From: CAHJXF01 sp039936235
Lineage (GTDB): Bacteria; Pseudomonadota; Gammaproteobacteria; Burkholderiales; Burkholderiaceae_D
Direction: 5' to 3'
Assembly (NCBI GenBank): GCA_039936235.1
Contig: JBDTIS010000039.1
Location: 1 to 27,993, forward strand
Length of the DNA stretch: 27,993 nt
Shown here: piece after piece, positions 15,690 to 23,450 of the stretch
How positions within the stretch are numbered: the stretch's first letter is position 1
How the letters are laid out: every line of letters begins with the position of its first letter
The notes under the pieces: model-generated
What the model was told of the DNA's origin: nothing
Database searches by the model: none
What the model saw: only the letters and a program-made list of their open reading frames with translations
Translations under genes and position numbers: made by a program

Positions 15690-18600
15690 CGGATCGGATC
15701 GCCGAACAGCGTGTACGGCGCCCAGTAGAACGGATGTGCGTAGCCGCCACCGCCGAGCGAGCCGTCGATCATCGCGAGCTGTGCGCGTTGCAGATCGACC
15801 GCGCGAGCGATCGTCGGATCCTTGGCGGCGTTCGCGAAGACCTGGCCGACGAGTTGCCGCGACGCCTCCGACTCGACCGCCCACTGCGTGGCGAGCACGG
15901 ACCGCGTCCCGGCGAAGAAGAAGCCGCGGACCAGCCCCGACATCGCGACGCCGTCGCGCTCGCCGCCGGCCGTGTTGCAGGCCGACAGCACGACCCACTG
16001 CGCGTTGAGCTTGAGCGTCAGCACGTCGTCGAGATTCAGCAGCGGCGACTCGTTGTCGTCGGTCGCGGCCATCGCGAGCGCGGGTTTGGAAAGCGTCGGG
16101 ATCTCGCCGGGCAACAGGCCGTGCGTCGCGAACGCGACGACGCGGCGATCGGCCAGCGGCGTCGTCATCACGGCCTTGCGGGTCGCGGCCGCGCCGAGCA
16201 CGAGGTCACTCTGCGGATCCGCACCGAGCGCCTTCGCGAGCGCGATCAGTTCATCGCGCGTCTCGGGCAACGGCGGGATGGACGCATAGCGAAAGCCCTT
16301 CTCGACCGAATAGGTCGACGCCTGCTGCCCGTTCGCGACGACGACGAGGTTGCGCGCCCGCGGTGGTCCGCCGGCTGCGCTCGTGGCTGCGGCGCCGAGC
16401 CGCAACTGCGGATCGCCGAAACCGATCAGCGGCTTCGCTGCGAGCCCCCTGGACTCCACACCGCGCAACGTCACGAACGCGGCCGCACCCGGCGTCTGCG
16501 CGATCGCGAACTCCTTCACGAGCCACGGCGCAGTCTTCACGTCGGTCGCCGGACCGGTCACGAGCGCGGCCATCGGCAGCGAACCGAGTGCGCCGCCGGC
16601 CGAGATGTCGAGCACGGTCGCGCCGGCCAGCGCCGGACGCAACGGCTTGATCAGCTCGTCGTAGATCGCCTGCGGCGCCGCGAAGTCCATCGCCGGCAAC
16701 CGCGGCAGGCGGTCGCCGACGTCGAGCGTCGCACGCATCGCCGCGACGCGGTTCGTCACATCGGCATCGGTCCACTTCGAGATCGCGAGCGCCGTCTTGC
16801 CGCTCGCGGCGACGGCCCACGCGAACGTCCCTTCGCGGCTCGGATAGATACCGACGAAGGCCTCGCCCGGCATCAGCGCCTTGCGGATCGTGCCGCTGTT
16901 CGGATTGACCGGGTTGACCAGTTGCAGGAATGCCGGAAACTTCGTCGCGAGCTGCTTGCGGACGTCGTCGAGCTGCTTCTGTACCGACTCGGCCTGCTCG
17001 CGATGCTGCTTGAGCTGTTCGCGCAGCTGCTTCTTCTTGTCGTCGGGCGTGTCCTTCGCATCGCTCGACTGCACGTCGGCGTACGCGAGCGCGTACGCGT
17101 CGCGGACCTTGCCGCGCAGGTCCTGTTCCTGGCCGAGCATCGCGACCAGCGCGGGGTCGCCGGTGCGGACCTTCGCCGAACTCTCGAGGATCGCGCGCTG
17201 CGCGGCCCCGGACCCGAGGCGATCGGCCACCTGCACGAGGCGGTTGAACATGCGGGCGTCGATCGCGTCCTGCCCACCGTTCGCGTAGAGACGCACCGCG
17301 TACTTCAGGTACTCGGTCAGCACGATGTTCAGGTAGGCACCGCGCGGGCCGACCGGCGCGAGATCGGTCCAGCCGCTCGGCGTGTCGAGCAACACCGTGA
17401 AGAAGTCCTCGTAGTCGGACATCGCGTTGCCGGGCGAATTGCCGATCAGGTAGATGCAGCCGCGCACCGCGCGCGCCTCGGTCGTCTGGTAGTGGTTCGC
17501 GCCGTAGATCCGCTGCCGGTAACGGTAGCTGCCTTCGATCGTCTTCAACGCGACGTCGACGCGGCCGTTCTTCGCCGCGAGCAGCGCGTACAGCAGGCCG
17601 TTGTAGCTGCGGTCGTAGGCCGCGCGATCGCCGCGGATCGCGTCGAGGAAGGTGGCATAGGCCTGGTCGGCTTCCTGCCAGCGCTCGAGGCTGATCAGCG
17701 ACAGGATCTCGGCGTTGCGGGCCAGTGCCATCTGCAGCCCGTCGACCTGGCCGCCGGCGCGCGTGAGTTCGGTGGCCGAGACCCGCGCGGCCGAGAGCGC
17801 CTCTTCGTAGCGACGCTCCCCGACCAGCGCCGCGGCGAGCCGCTGGTTCCACGCGCCGAGCGCGTCGGGGCCGAGGTTGCCGAGGCGCGCCCGAGCCAGT
17901 CCGTCCTGCGCGACTGCGACGCCTTCGGCCGAGCGGCCCTGCGCGTCGAGCGCGTAGATCAGCTGGCCCGAAGTGTAGTCGTACAGGTTGATCGCGCCGC
18001 GATAGGCGACGTTCTTCGGATCGGCGCCGGTGGTCGACCCGACGCGTTCCAGATTGCGACGCGCGATAGCGACGGCCTCGCGCAGCGCTTCGACGCGCCC
18101 GTCGGCGTCGCCGCGCACCCGCATCGCTTCGCCCTTGGCCTGCAGATTCTGCACGGTCGCATAGTCACGGTTGACCGCGCTGAAATCGGCCGGCAGCGCT
18201 TCGTAGGCACGCTGGGCGACGACCCACGCGCGTTCGCAGTTGCGCCTGTCGTTGATCTGGCAGTACTTCCACGCCAGGTTCGCCGACGCGTTGCTGCGCA
18301 GCCCCGGCGCGATTCCTGACTCGGCGACGAGCGCCTCGCCGATCTCGATGCTCTTCGTCTGGCTGCCGTAGGTGAACTGGCCGTTCATCAGGTCGAGCAT
18401 CCAGTTCGCCCAGTCGGGCCGGCCCTTGCCGATCGCTGTCAACTGGTCGAGCACCTTGAGCAGCGATCCCTGGTCACCGAGCACGCGCGCCGCGGCGCGC
18501 TGGCGCAGCAGCAGGTCGATGCGGTCCTGCAACGGCGCCGTGTCGGGCAGCGTCTGGGCCAGCGCGGAGCGCGCCTCGACCTCGGTCAGCACGACCGGCG

Positions 18601-18748
18601 GCGCCGACGCCGGCAACAGATCGGGGACGGCCTCGGCGGGCGACTGCTGGGCTGGCGCGACGAGCGGCAGACCGATCAGGATGGCGACGATCGTCGCCAG
18701 AGCGACCCGGGCGGGTCGCTTCGTTGCGGAAGTTGGCTGCACGGTCAT
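15686..18748 (-). CDS. Exported TPR-CHAT domain protease-like protein
   Basis: This 1020-residue protein starts at the ATG at 18748, with an AAGAG Shine-Dalgarno. A hydrophobic signal peptide lies at about 16-33 (VALATIVAILIGLPLVAPA). A long helical-repeat region of TPR type (LEALREAVAIA-like segments, LYALLAAKNGRVDVALKTIEG) leads to a Lys/Gln-rich coiled coil near 600. The C-terminal CHAT peptidase domain has both catalytic signatures intact: VVAFATHGLLPGE with His876 and WVVLSACNTAGGERDG with Cys924. It ends in the family-typical HPFYWAPYTLFGDPIR. CHAT proteins are caspase/separase-clan cysteine proteases. As first gene of a coupled operon with CHASE2 and a dead caspase-like protein, it is the only predicted active protease there. 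Its substrate is unknown. Confidence 0.9.
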   Translation of the reverse strand: MTVQPTSATKRPARVALATIVAILIGLPLVAPAQQSPAEAVPDLLPASAPPVVLTEVEARSALAQTLPDTAPLQDRIDLLLRQRAAARVLGDQGSLLKVLDQLTAIGKGRPDWANWMLDLMNGQFTYGSQTKSIEIGEALVAESGIAPGLRSNASANLAWKYCQINDRRNCERAWVVAQRAYEALPADFSAVNRDYATVQNLQAKGEAMRVRGDADGRVEALREAVAIARRNLERVGSTTGADPKNVAYRGAINLYDYTSGQLIYALDAQGRSAEGVAVAQDGLARARLGNLGPDALGAWNQRLAAALVGERRYEEALSAARVSATELTRAGGQVDGLQMALARNAEILSLISLERWQEADQAYATFLDAIRGDRAAYDRSYNGLLYALLAAKNGRVDVALKTIEGSYRYRQRIYGANHYQTTEARAVRGCIYLIGNSPGNAMSDYEDFFTVLLDTPSGWTDLAPVGPRGAYLNIVLTEYLKYAVRLYANGGQDAIDARMFNRLVQVADRLGSGAAQRAILESSAKVRTGDPALVAMLGQEQDLRGKVRDAYALAYADVQSSDAKDTPDDKKKQLREQLKQHREQAESVQKQLDDVRKQLATKFPAFLQLVNPVNPNSGTIRKALMPGEAFVGIYPSREGTFAWAVAASGKTALAISKWTDADVTNRVAAMRATLDVGDRLPRLPAMDFAAPQAIYDELIKPLRPALAGATVLDISAGGALGSLPMAALVTGPATDVKTAPWLVKEFAIAQTPGAAAFVTLRGVESRGLAAKPLIGFGDPQLRLGAAATSAAGGPPRARNLVVVANGQQASTYSVEKGFRYASIPPLPETRDELIALAKALGADPQSDLVLGAAATRKAVMTTPLADRRVVAFATHGLLPGEIPTLSKPALAMAATDDNESPLLNLDDVLTLKLNAQWVVLSACNTAGGERDGVAMSGLVRGFFFAGTRSVLATQWAVESEASRQLVGQVFANAAKDPTIARAVDLQRAQLAMIDGSLGGGGYAHPFYWAPYTLFGDPIR

Positions 18749-19063
18749 GTGACTCTTGGCGGGCTGCAGTGCAGGGACGAGGCGCCCTTCCCTCCCCGGG
18801 TCCGGCGGCTGTCGCAAGGTACACCGACGGGCATCCCACCGCACGCATCGTGTCCGGCAGGCGATACTTGGCCGTTACCCGCCGGCCATGCTACGCGGCC
18901 GATGCGTGCGGACCAGTTGCCAACCGTCGTCCTGGAGCAGGCAGAGCACCTCGGTGACCGTCACGGCAGCATATCGATGGAGAACTCGGCGACGTCAAGC
19001 AGGATCTGCACCGATCGTCTTCACTATCGGGACCCTGCGAATCGATCGACCGGATAAAACGCG
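18749..19063. other. Divergent intergenic region, CHAT operon / ridA
   Basis: These 315 bp separate the minus-strand CHAT operon from plus-strand ridA and must hold both promoters. By eye I found no convincing -35/-10 pair. Apart from the possible HicA-like remnant on the minus strand at 18875-18964, no gene-like sequence was recognised. Confidence 0.6.
18875..18964 (-). pseudogene. Possible HicA-like toxin remnant (29 codons)
   Basis: A GTG-started frame reads VTVTEVLCLLQDDGWQLVRT before stopping, which resembles the N-terminus of HicA mRNA interferases (a helix ending in D/E-DGW followed by a VRTRGSH strand). The expected Gly-Ser-His is missing and a TAA comes after 29 codons. A neighbouring frame then contains GQVSPAGH, reminiscent of the later HicA VTVAGH strand, as if a frameshift had occurred. 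No HicB antitoxin was recognised. The match is short and could be chance. Confidence 0.3.
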
Positions 19064-19456
19064 ATGACCCCCCTCTTCCACATGATCTCCGGCGCACCCG
19101 ACCCGGTCGCGCCGTTCAGCCATGCCGTCGAGTCGGACGGCTGGGTCTTCGTCACCGGACAGATGCCGTTCACCGGCACGACGATCGGCGCGCCGTACCC
19201 GGACGGCATCGACGCGCAGACGCATCAGGTCATGAAGAACCTGACGACCGTGCTCGAAGGCGTCGGACTCGGGCTGCGCGACGTCCTGTCGGTGCGAATC
19301 TTCCTGACGCGCTTCGACGACGACTACGACGCGATGAACGTCGTGTACGCGACTTACTTCGAGCCCGGGCGTCGCCCTGCGCGGACCTGCGTCGGCGTCA
19401 ACGGACTCGCCAAAGGCGCGCTGATCGAGATCGATCTGATCGCGCGCCGCCCGTGA
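19064..19456 (+). CDS. RidA/YjgF-family enamine/imine deaminase
   Basis: This 130-residue protein matches the RidA family, which hydrolyses reactive enamine/imine intermediates released by PLP enzymes. The family core is visible: FSHAVESDGWVFVTGQMPF, a TVLEGVGLGLRDVLSVRIFL stretch, and YFEPGRRPARTCVGVNGL. Arg107 and Glu122 (IEIDLIARRP) stand where E. coli RidA has Arg105 and Glu120, so deaminase chemistry is plausible. The Shine-Dalgarno is weak (GGATAAAACGCG before the ATG). The next gene, a small membrane protein, starts 13 bp after the stop, so the two are probably co-transcribed. Confidence 0.9.
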   Translation: MTPLFHMISGAPDPVAPFSHAVESDGWVFVTGQMPFTGTTIGAPYPDGIDAQTHQVMKNLTTVLEGVGLGLRDVLSVRIFLTRFDDDYDAMNVVYATYFEPGRRPARTCVGVNGLAKGALIEIDLIARRP

Positions 19457-19469
19457 ACGAGGCACGCGC

Positions 19470-19724
19470 GTGAACGACGTCGACGCACTCGATTCGCTGA
19501 AGTCGCTCGGCTTCGACTGGCCGTCCCCGGCTTACCTGTTCGGGATCCTCGTCTTCAGCGTCATCGGCTACGGCGCATTCCGCTACGGTCGCAAGGCCGG
19601 CCATCCGCGGACGATGTGGATCGGCGTCGGTTTGATGCTGTACCCGTACATCGTATCGGCGACCTGGCTGCTGTACCTCGTCGGCATCGCGCTGTGCGTG
19701 GGGATCTGGCTGGACCGCGGCTGA
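19470..19724 (+). CDS. Small two-helix membrane protein, hypothetical
   Basis: This 84-residue protein has a GTG start 13 bp after ridA, preceded by GAGG. After a polar lead (DVDALDSLKSLGFDWPSP) there is one helix, AYLFGILVFSVIGYGAFRYG, then a basic loop RKAGHPRT. A long second hydrophobic stretch starts at MWIGVGLMLYPYIVSATW and ends near GIWLDRG. I do not recognise a named family. The codon pattern and basic loop suggest a real inner-membrane protein rather than a chance frame. Nothing in the sequence shows its function. Confidence 0.75.
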   Translation: MNDVDALDSLKSLGFDWPSPAYLFGILVFSVIGYGAFRYGRKAGHPRTMWIGVGLMLYPYIVSATWLLYLVGIALCVGIWLDRG

Positions 19725-19801
19725 CGCGCACACGCTGGCCAATTGCGGCAGACTGCGGCTTGCGCAGTCGTCAATCTCTTCACATACCACCGGGGGCAGC
19801 C

Positions 19802-19909
19802 ATGAAAGCACAGGACCAGAAGAAGACCGAGAAGAAGAAGCCGGTCAAGACGGTGAAGGAGAAGAAGGAAGCCAAGAAGGTCAAGAAGGCGGAGAAGAGC
19901 CGGCAGTAA
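19802..19909 (+). CDS. 35-residue lysine-rich small protein
   Basis: The ATG at 19802 follows a GGGGGC purine-rich stretch and encodes 35 residues ending in TAA. Fifteen residues are lysine and five are glutamate or aspartate, for example TEKKKPVKTVKEKKEAKKVK. It has no hydrophobic segment and would be a strongly basic, probably disordered or helical peptide. The frame is also open upstream, but that part looks like a shadow of the preceding gene. Nucleic-acid or ribosome association is a guess from charge only. It is the last plus-strand gene before the convergent DoxX-like gene. Confidence 0.6.
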   Translation: MKAQDQKKTEKKKPVKTVKEKKEAKKVKKAEKSRQ

Positions 19910-20015
19910 CCCGGGCTTCGTAACGAGACAGGCTGTCCGGTCCGATCGCGCCGTTCGGTTCAGGGCGTCGCGGATCCCGGACCGGTAGTGATCGGCGCGC
20001 GATCGCACCGTGCGC

Positions 20016-20432
20016 TCAGAAGTCGTCCGCCGGTCGCCGCGTAGACGTGCTCCACAGGATCAGCATCAGCAAGGCCAGTTGCAGCGGCAACCGCAACACG
20101 AGCGCCCAGTAAGGCACGTTCCATCGATCAGGCGTCTCCAGCATCCACACATGGACCGGCGTGACCGCGATCGTCACCGCGAACAGGAGCCAGCCGGCGT
20201 AACGCCGCACCGGCTTCCACAGTAGCCCTGCCGCACCGATCAGCTCGAATACGCCGCTGACCAGGACCGCTGCATGCGGCCAAGGGATGTACGGCGGAAC
20301 GAGCTTCGCCTCGAGATCGGTCGCGGCGAAGTGAGCGATCCCGCCGATGAAGAACCATAGGAAGACGATAGTCAGGCCGACCCTGCGCAGTCGTCGGTAC
20401 GGCTCGTCCGGGAATACTTCGTCGCGATACAT
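20016..20432 (-). CDS. DoxX-like four-helix membrane protein
   Basis: This 138-residue protein has four predicted helices: VGLTIVFLWFFIGGIAHF, HAAVLVSGVFELIGAAGLLW, YAGWLLFAVTIAVTPVHVWM and LVLRLPLQLALLMLILW. The GIAHF pattern in the first helix, the ELIGAAGLLW helix and the PVHVWM segment are typical of the DoxX/DoxD-like family. These proteins sit in the inner membrane and are often paired with redox or quinone-linked functions, but most have no assigned reaction. It is divergent from the cytochrome bd genes and convergent with the lysine-rich peptide gene. Confidence 0.8.
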   Translation of the reverse strand: MYRDEVFPDEPYRRLRRVGLTIVFLWFFIGGIAHFAATDLEAKLVPPYIPWPHAAVLVSGVFELIGAAGLLWKPVRRYAGWLLFAVTIAVTPVHVWMLETPDRWNVPYWALVLRLPLQLALLMLILWSTSTRRPADDF

Positions 20433-20656
20433 GACGTGTCGTCGCAGTGAAAGTACGGCACCGGCGGCTGCCGGCTCCGCTCGAGCGTAGCCGCATTGCG
20501 TCGACTGGGTGCGGCCTGGCGTCCGATTCGTCCTGAGCGAATCGCCGACCCCACAGGCGATCGATTCCGAAAAGGTTTAGAGTCGCGCACTGGAGTTCGG
20601 GTTAACCCTCGGTTCTCGAGGAAACGGCGGCTCCGACTCGACTTCGTTACCGACAC

Positions 20657-22078
20657 ATGGACCCCCTCATCCTGGCCCGCATGCAGTTCGCGGCCAACAT
20701 CACGTTCCACATCCTGTTCCCGACGATCAGCATCGGCCTCGCATGGAGCCTGCTGTTCTTCCGCTGGCGCTGGCTGGTCGGCAAGAAGCGCGACGGCGCG
20801 GCCGCAGCCCACGGCTGGCTCGACGCGTATCGCTTTTTCACGAAGGTTTTCGCGATCACGTTCGCGCTCGGCGTCGTGTCCGGCATCACGATGAGCTTCC
20901 AGTTCGGCACGAACTGGCCGGGCTTCATGGAGAAGGCCGGCAACATCGCCGGACCGCTGCTCGGCTACGAAGTGCTGACCGCGTTCTTCCTCGAAGCCGG
21001 CTTCCTCGGCATCATGCTGTTCGGCCACGGCAAGGTCAGCGAGAAGGTCCACTTCGCGTCGACCTTCCTGGTTGCCTTCGGCACCACGCTGTCGTCGTTC
21101 TGGATCGTCGCTCTGAACTCGTGGATGCAGACGCCCACCGGCTACGAGATCGTCGACGGCGTGTTCCATGCGAAGAGCTGGCTCGAAGTGATCTTCAATC
21201 CGTCGTTTCCGTACCGCCTCACGCACATGCTGCTGGCGTCGACGCTGACGACCGCCTTCCTGCTCGCCGGACTGTCGGCTTGGCAGGTGCTCAAGGGCGT
21301 CGGCCAGCGCTCTGCTCCGCGCGTGCTGCGCTATGCACTGACGGTCGCGGCCATCGCGATCCCGATCCAGATCTTCGTCGGCGACATGCATGGACTCAAC
21401 ACGCTCGAATATCAGCCGCAGAAGATCGCGGCGCTCGAAGGCGTGTGGGAGACCGAGAGCCCGGCACCGCTGTTGCTGTTCGCGATCCCCGACCTCGCCG
21501 AGCGCCGCAATCACTTCGAGGTCTCCATCCCGCACCTGGGCAGCCTGATCCTCACGCATAGCTGGAACGGCGAAATCAAGGGGATGAACGAGTTCGTCGA
21601 CCGCCATCCGCCGCCACTGCCGCTGTTCTTCGCGTTCCGCACGATGGTCGGGATGGGGACACTGATGCTGCTGGTCAGCTGGGTCGGGCTGTGGCTCTAT
21701 CGACGCGCCGGATGGCAGCCGACGCGAATGCCGCGACGGATGCTGTGGGTGCTGGCCGGGATGACCTTCTCCGGCTGGATCGCGACCGTCGCCGGCTGGT
21801 GGGTCACCGAGATCGGACGGCAGCCGTTCATCGTCTACGGGCTCCTGCGGACGTCGGAAGTCGCGTCGAAGGTGCCGTCGACGATGATCGCCGCCACCTT
21901 CGCGATGTATCTGGTGCTGTACATCGCACTGATCCTGGCGTACGTCGCGGTGCTGAAGTACATGGCCGAGAAGCCCGACGCCGTGATCGAAGACACGAAG
22001 CGTGACGAGCGCAGCACCCCTGCGGGCGGCAATGCACCCGCTATCCCGCAGCTGACCCCGATGACGCAGGGCGCCTGA
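20657..22078 (+). CDS. cydA: Cytochrome bd quinol oxidase subunit I, CIO type
   Basis: Subunit I carries hemes b558, b595 and d and oxidises quinol to reduce oxygen to water. At 473 residues it is shorter than the E. coli long-Q-loop form (about 520), which places it in the short-Q-loop, cyanide-insensitive (CioA/AppC-like) group. His18 (NITFHILFP) is the heme d/b595-side ligand, and a His near 189 (PYRLTHMLLAS) is the b558 ligand. The paired glutamates of the proton path are visible in LGYEVLTAFFLEAGFLG, and GWWVTEIGRQPF is the conserved GRQP segment. No strong Shine-Dalgarno precedes the ATG, though the start fits the family. The stop overlaps the subunit II start. Confidence 0.95.
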   Translation: MDPLILARMQFAANITFHILFPTISIGLAWSLLFFRWRWLVGKKRDGAAAAHGWLDAYRFFTKVFAITFALGVVSGITMSFQFGTNWPGFMEKAGNIAGPLLGYEVLTAFFLEAGFLGIMLFGHGKVSEKVHFASTFLVAFGTTLSSFWIVALNSWMQTPTGYEIVDGVFHAKSWLEVIFNPSFPYRLTHMLLASTLTTAFLLAGLSAWQVLKGVGQRSAPRVLRYALTVAAIAIPIQIFVGDMHGLNTLEYQPQKIAALEGVWETESPAPLLLFAIPDLAERRNHFEVSIPHLGSLILTHSWNGEIKGMNEFVDRHPPPLPLFFAFRTMVGMGTLMLLVSWVGLWLYRRAGWQPTRMPRRMLWVLAGMTFSGWIATVAGWWVTEIGRQPFIVYGLLRTSEVASKVPSTMIAATFAMYLVLYIALILAYVAVLKYMAEKPDAVIEDTKRDERSTPAGGNAPAIPQLTPMTQGA

Positions 22079-23082
22079 TGGAAGTGATGAGCTTCGACGC
22101 GGCGCTGCCGCTGATCTTCATGGCCTTGATGGGGATCTCGATGCTGGTCTACGTGATCAGCGACGGCTACGACCTCGGTGTCGGGATGCTGATGCATCGT
22201 GCGACCGACCCCGAGAAGGACGTGATGATCGCGTCGATCGGCCCGTACTGGGATGCGAACGAGACGTGGCTGGTGCTCGGCATCGGTCTGCTGCTGGTGG
22301 CCTTCCCGAAGGCCAACACGATCGTCTCCGGCGAGCTCTACCTGCCGATCACGTTCATGCTGATCGGGCTGATGCTGCGCGGTGTCGCATTCGACTTCCG
22401 CGTCAAGGCGCGCGACTCGCACAAGCAGACGTGGGACCGGCTGTTCTTCGCCGGCTCGACGATCGCGTCGGCGTCGCAGGGGTGGATGCTCGGCCGCTAC
22501 GTCAGCGGCTTCGGGAGCGGCTGGAACTATCCAGTCTTCGCGGCGGCGATCGCCGTCGCTCTGCCGATGGCCTATGTGCTGATGGGCGCTACCTGGCTGG
22601 TGATGAAGACCGACGGCGAGATCCAGCAGAAGGCGATCGGCTGGGCGAAGACGGCATGGCTGCCGATGGTGATCGGGATGGTGCTGATCTCGATGGCGAC
22701 ACCGTGGATCAGTCACACGGTCCGGGAGCGCTGGTTCACGCTGCCGGCGTTGATCGCGTTGATGGCGATCCCATTGATGACCGGCGCCGCGCTGTTCACG
22801 GTGCGCGCGCTGCTGAACACGCCGGCCGTCCGTGGGCCGCTGTCGTGGCTGCCGTTCGTATTGCTGATCCTGGTGTTCGTGCTCGGCTTCCTCGGCCTCG
22901 CCTACAGCATCTATCCGTATGTGGTGATCGATCAGCTGACGGTGTGGCAGGCCGCCAGCAGCCCGGACGCGCTGAAGTTCATGCTGGTCGGGGTCTGCAT
23001 CTCGGTGCCGGCGATCGCGGGGTACACGATCTTCTCGTATCGGGTTTTCAGGGGAAAGACGGGGGAGTTGAAGTACGCGTGA
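22078..23082 (+). CDS. cydB: Cytochrome bd quinol oxidase subunit II, CIO type
   Basis: This 334-residue multi-helix partner of subunit I begins at the ATG overlapping the cydA stop (TGATG). Landmarks include LIFMALMGISMLVYVISDGY followed by DLGVGML, the IASIGPYWDANETWLVLGIG block with GPxWDxNExW, the VSGELYLPITFMLIGLMLRG helix with AFDFR, and FVLGFLGLAYSIYPYVV near the end. The length matches CioB rather than the 379-residue E. coli CydB. I saw no small cydX-type frame after it. A GC-rich hairpin follows immediately. Confidence 0.95.
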   Translation: MEVMSFDAALPLIFMALMGISMLVYVISDGYDLGVGMLMHRATDPEKDVMIASIGPYWDANETWLVLGIGLLLVAFPKANTIVSGELYLPITFMLIGLMLRGVAFDFRVKARDSHKQTWDRLFFAGSTIASASQGWMLGRYVSGFGSGWNYPVFAAAIAVALPMAYVLMGATWLVMKTDGEIQQKAIGWAKTAWLPMVIGMVLISMATPWISHTVRERWFTLPALIALMAIPLMTGAALFTVRALLNTPAVRGPLSWLPFVLLILVFVLGFLGLAYSIYPYVVIDQLTVWQAASSPDALKFMLVGVCISVPAIAGYTIFSYRVFRGKTGELKYA

Positions 23083-23085
23083 CTC

Positions 23086-23104
23086 CCTCCCCCTCCGGGG
23101 GAGG
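23086..23104. terminator. GC-rich palindrome after cydB (possible terminator or dispersed repeat)
   Basis: CCTCCCCC and GGGGGAGG form a perfect 8-bp stem around a TCC loop, 3 bp after the cydB stop. No T-run follows on either strand, so it is not a classical intrinsic terminator. It resembles the CCCTCCCC palindromes at 1714-1923 and may be a member of the same GC-rich intergenic repeat style. It lies between convergent genes. Confidence 0.4.
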
Positions 23105-23218
23105 ATCGGGGACGGGGCGAGCGTAAGCGAGCGACGGTGTGTCGCGTCACCATCGGATGCACTTACCCGCACCCCTCACCAGCGCTTCGTCAAAACGGAG
23201 ACAGTCTGCCGAAGCGCG

Positions 23219-23425
23219 CTACTCCAGCGTGAACCCCACCTTGATCGTCACCTGCCAGTGGCCGATCTTCCCGTCCTCGACATGGCCGCGCGTCTCGACA
23301 ACGCTGAACCAGCGGATATTGCGAATCGACTCGCTCGCCTTCGCGATCGCGCGCTGGCATGCGTCCTCGATGCTGGTCTCGGACGAGCCGGTCAGTTCGA
23401 GCATCTTGTAGACGTGGTCGCTCAT
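23219..23425 (-). CDS. Dodecin (flavin-binding)
   Basis: Dodecins assemble into 12-mers that store or sequester flavins such as FMN or lumichrome. The 68-residue sequence has the family pattern MSDHVYKMLELTGSS, then EDACQRAIAKASESIRNIRW, then FSVVETRGHVEDGKIGHWQV and TIKVGF. The Trp of IRNIRWFSV is the flavin-stacking residue in this family. The start at 23425 is chosen over ATG 23431 because the AGGAG site lies 6 nt before it and would abut the upstream ATG. The gene is 25 bp after the aldo/keto reductase stop and is probably co-transcribed with it. Confidence 0.92.
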   Translation of the reverse strand: MSDHVYKMLELTGSSETSIEDACQRAIAKASESIRNIRWFSVVETRGHVEDGKIGHWQVTIKVGFTLE

Positions 23426-23431
23426 CGCCAT

Positions 23432-23436
23432 CTCCT
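23432..23436 (-). promoter_or_regulatory. Shine-Dalgarno that fixes the dodecin start
   Basis: AGGAG on the minus strand is separated by 6 nt from the ATG at 23425 and by no bases from the ATG at 23431. Only the inner start has workable spacing. Confidence 0.75.
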
Positions 23437-23450
23437 TGTAAGGGTTTTCT

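Noticed and set aside
12280..15750. A 1156-codon continuous minus-strand frame
   Set aside because: Only the part from 13929 is protein-like. The upstream part is an Arg/Ala/Gly-rich shadow of the CHASE2 gene in another frame, caused by high GC.
15383..18319. A 978-codon plus-strand frame opposite the CHAT gene
   Set aside because: Its composition is Arg/Asp/His-rich with no domain signal. It is the antisense shadow of the CHAT coding strand.
19937..19985. 8-bp inverted repeat CCGGTCCG / CGGACCGG between convergent genes
   Set aside because: The loop is about 33 nt and there is no T-run on either side, so a bidirectional terminator is not supported.
20433..20656. Looked for an FNR/ANR box or ArcA-like site before cydA
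   Set aside because: No TTGAT-N4-ATCAA-like sequence was found by eye.
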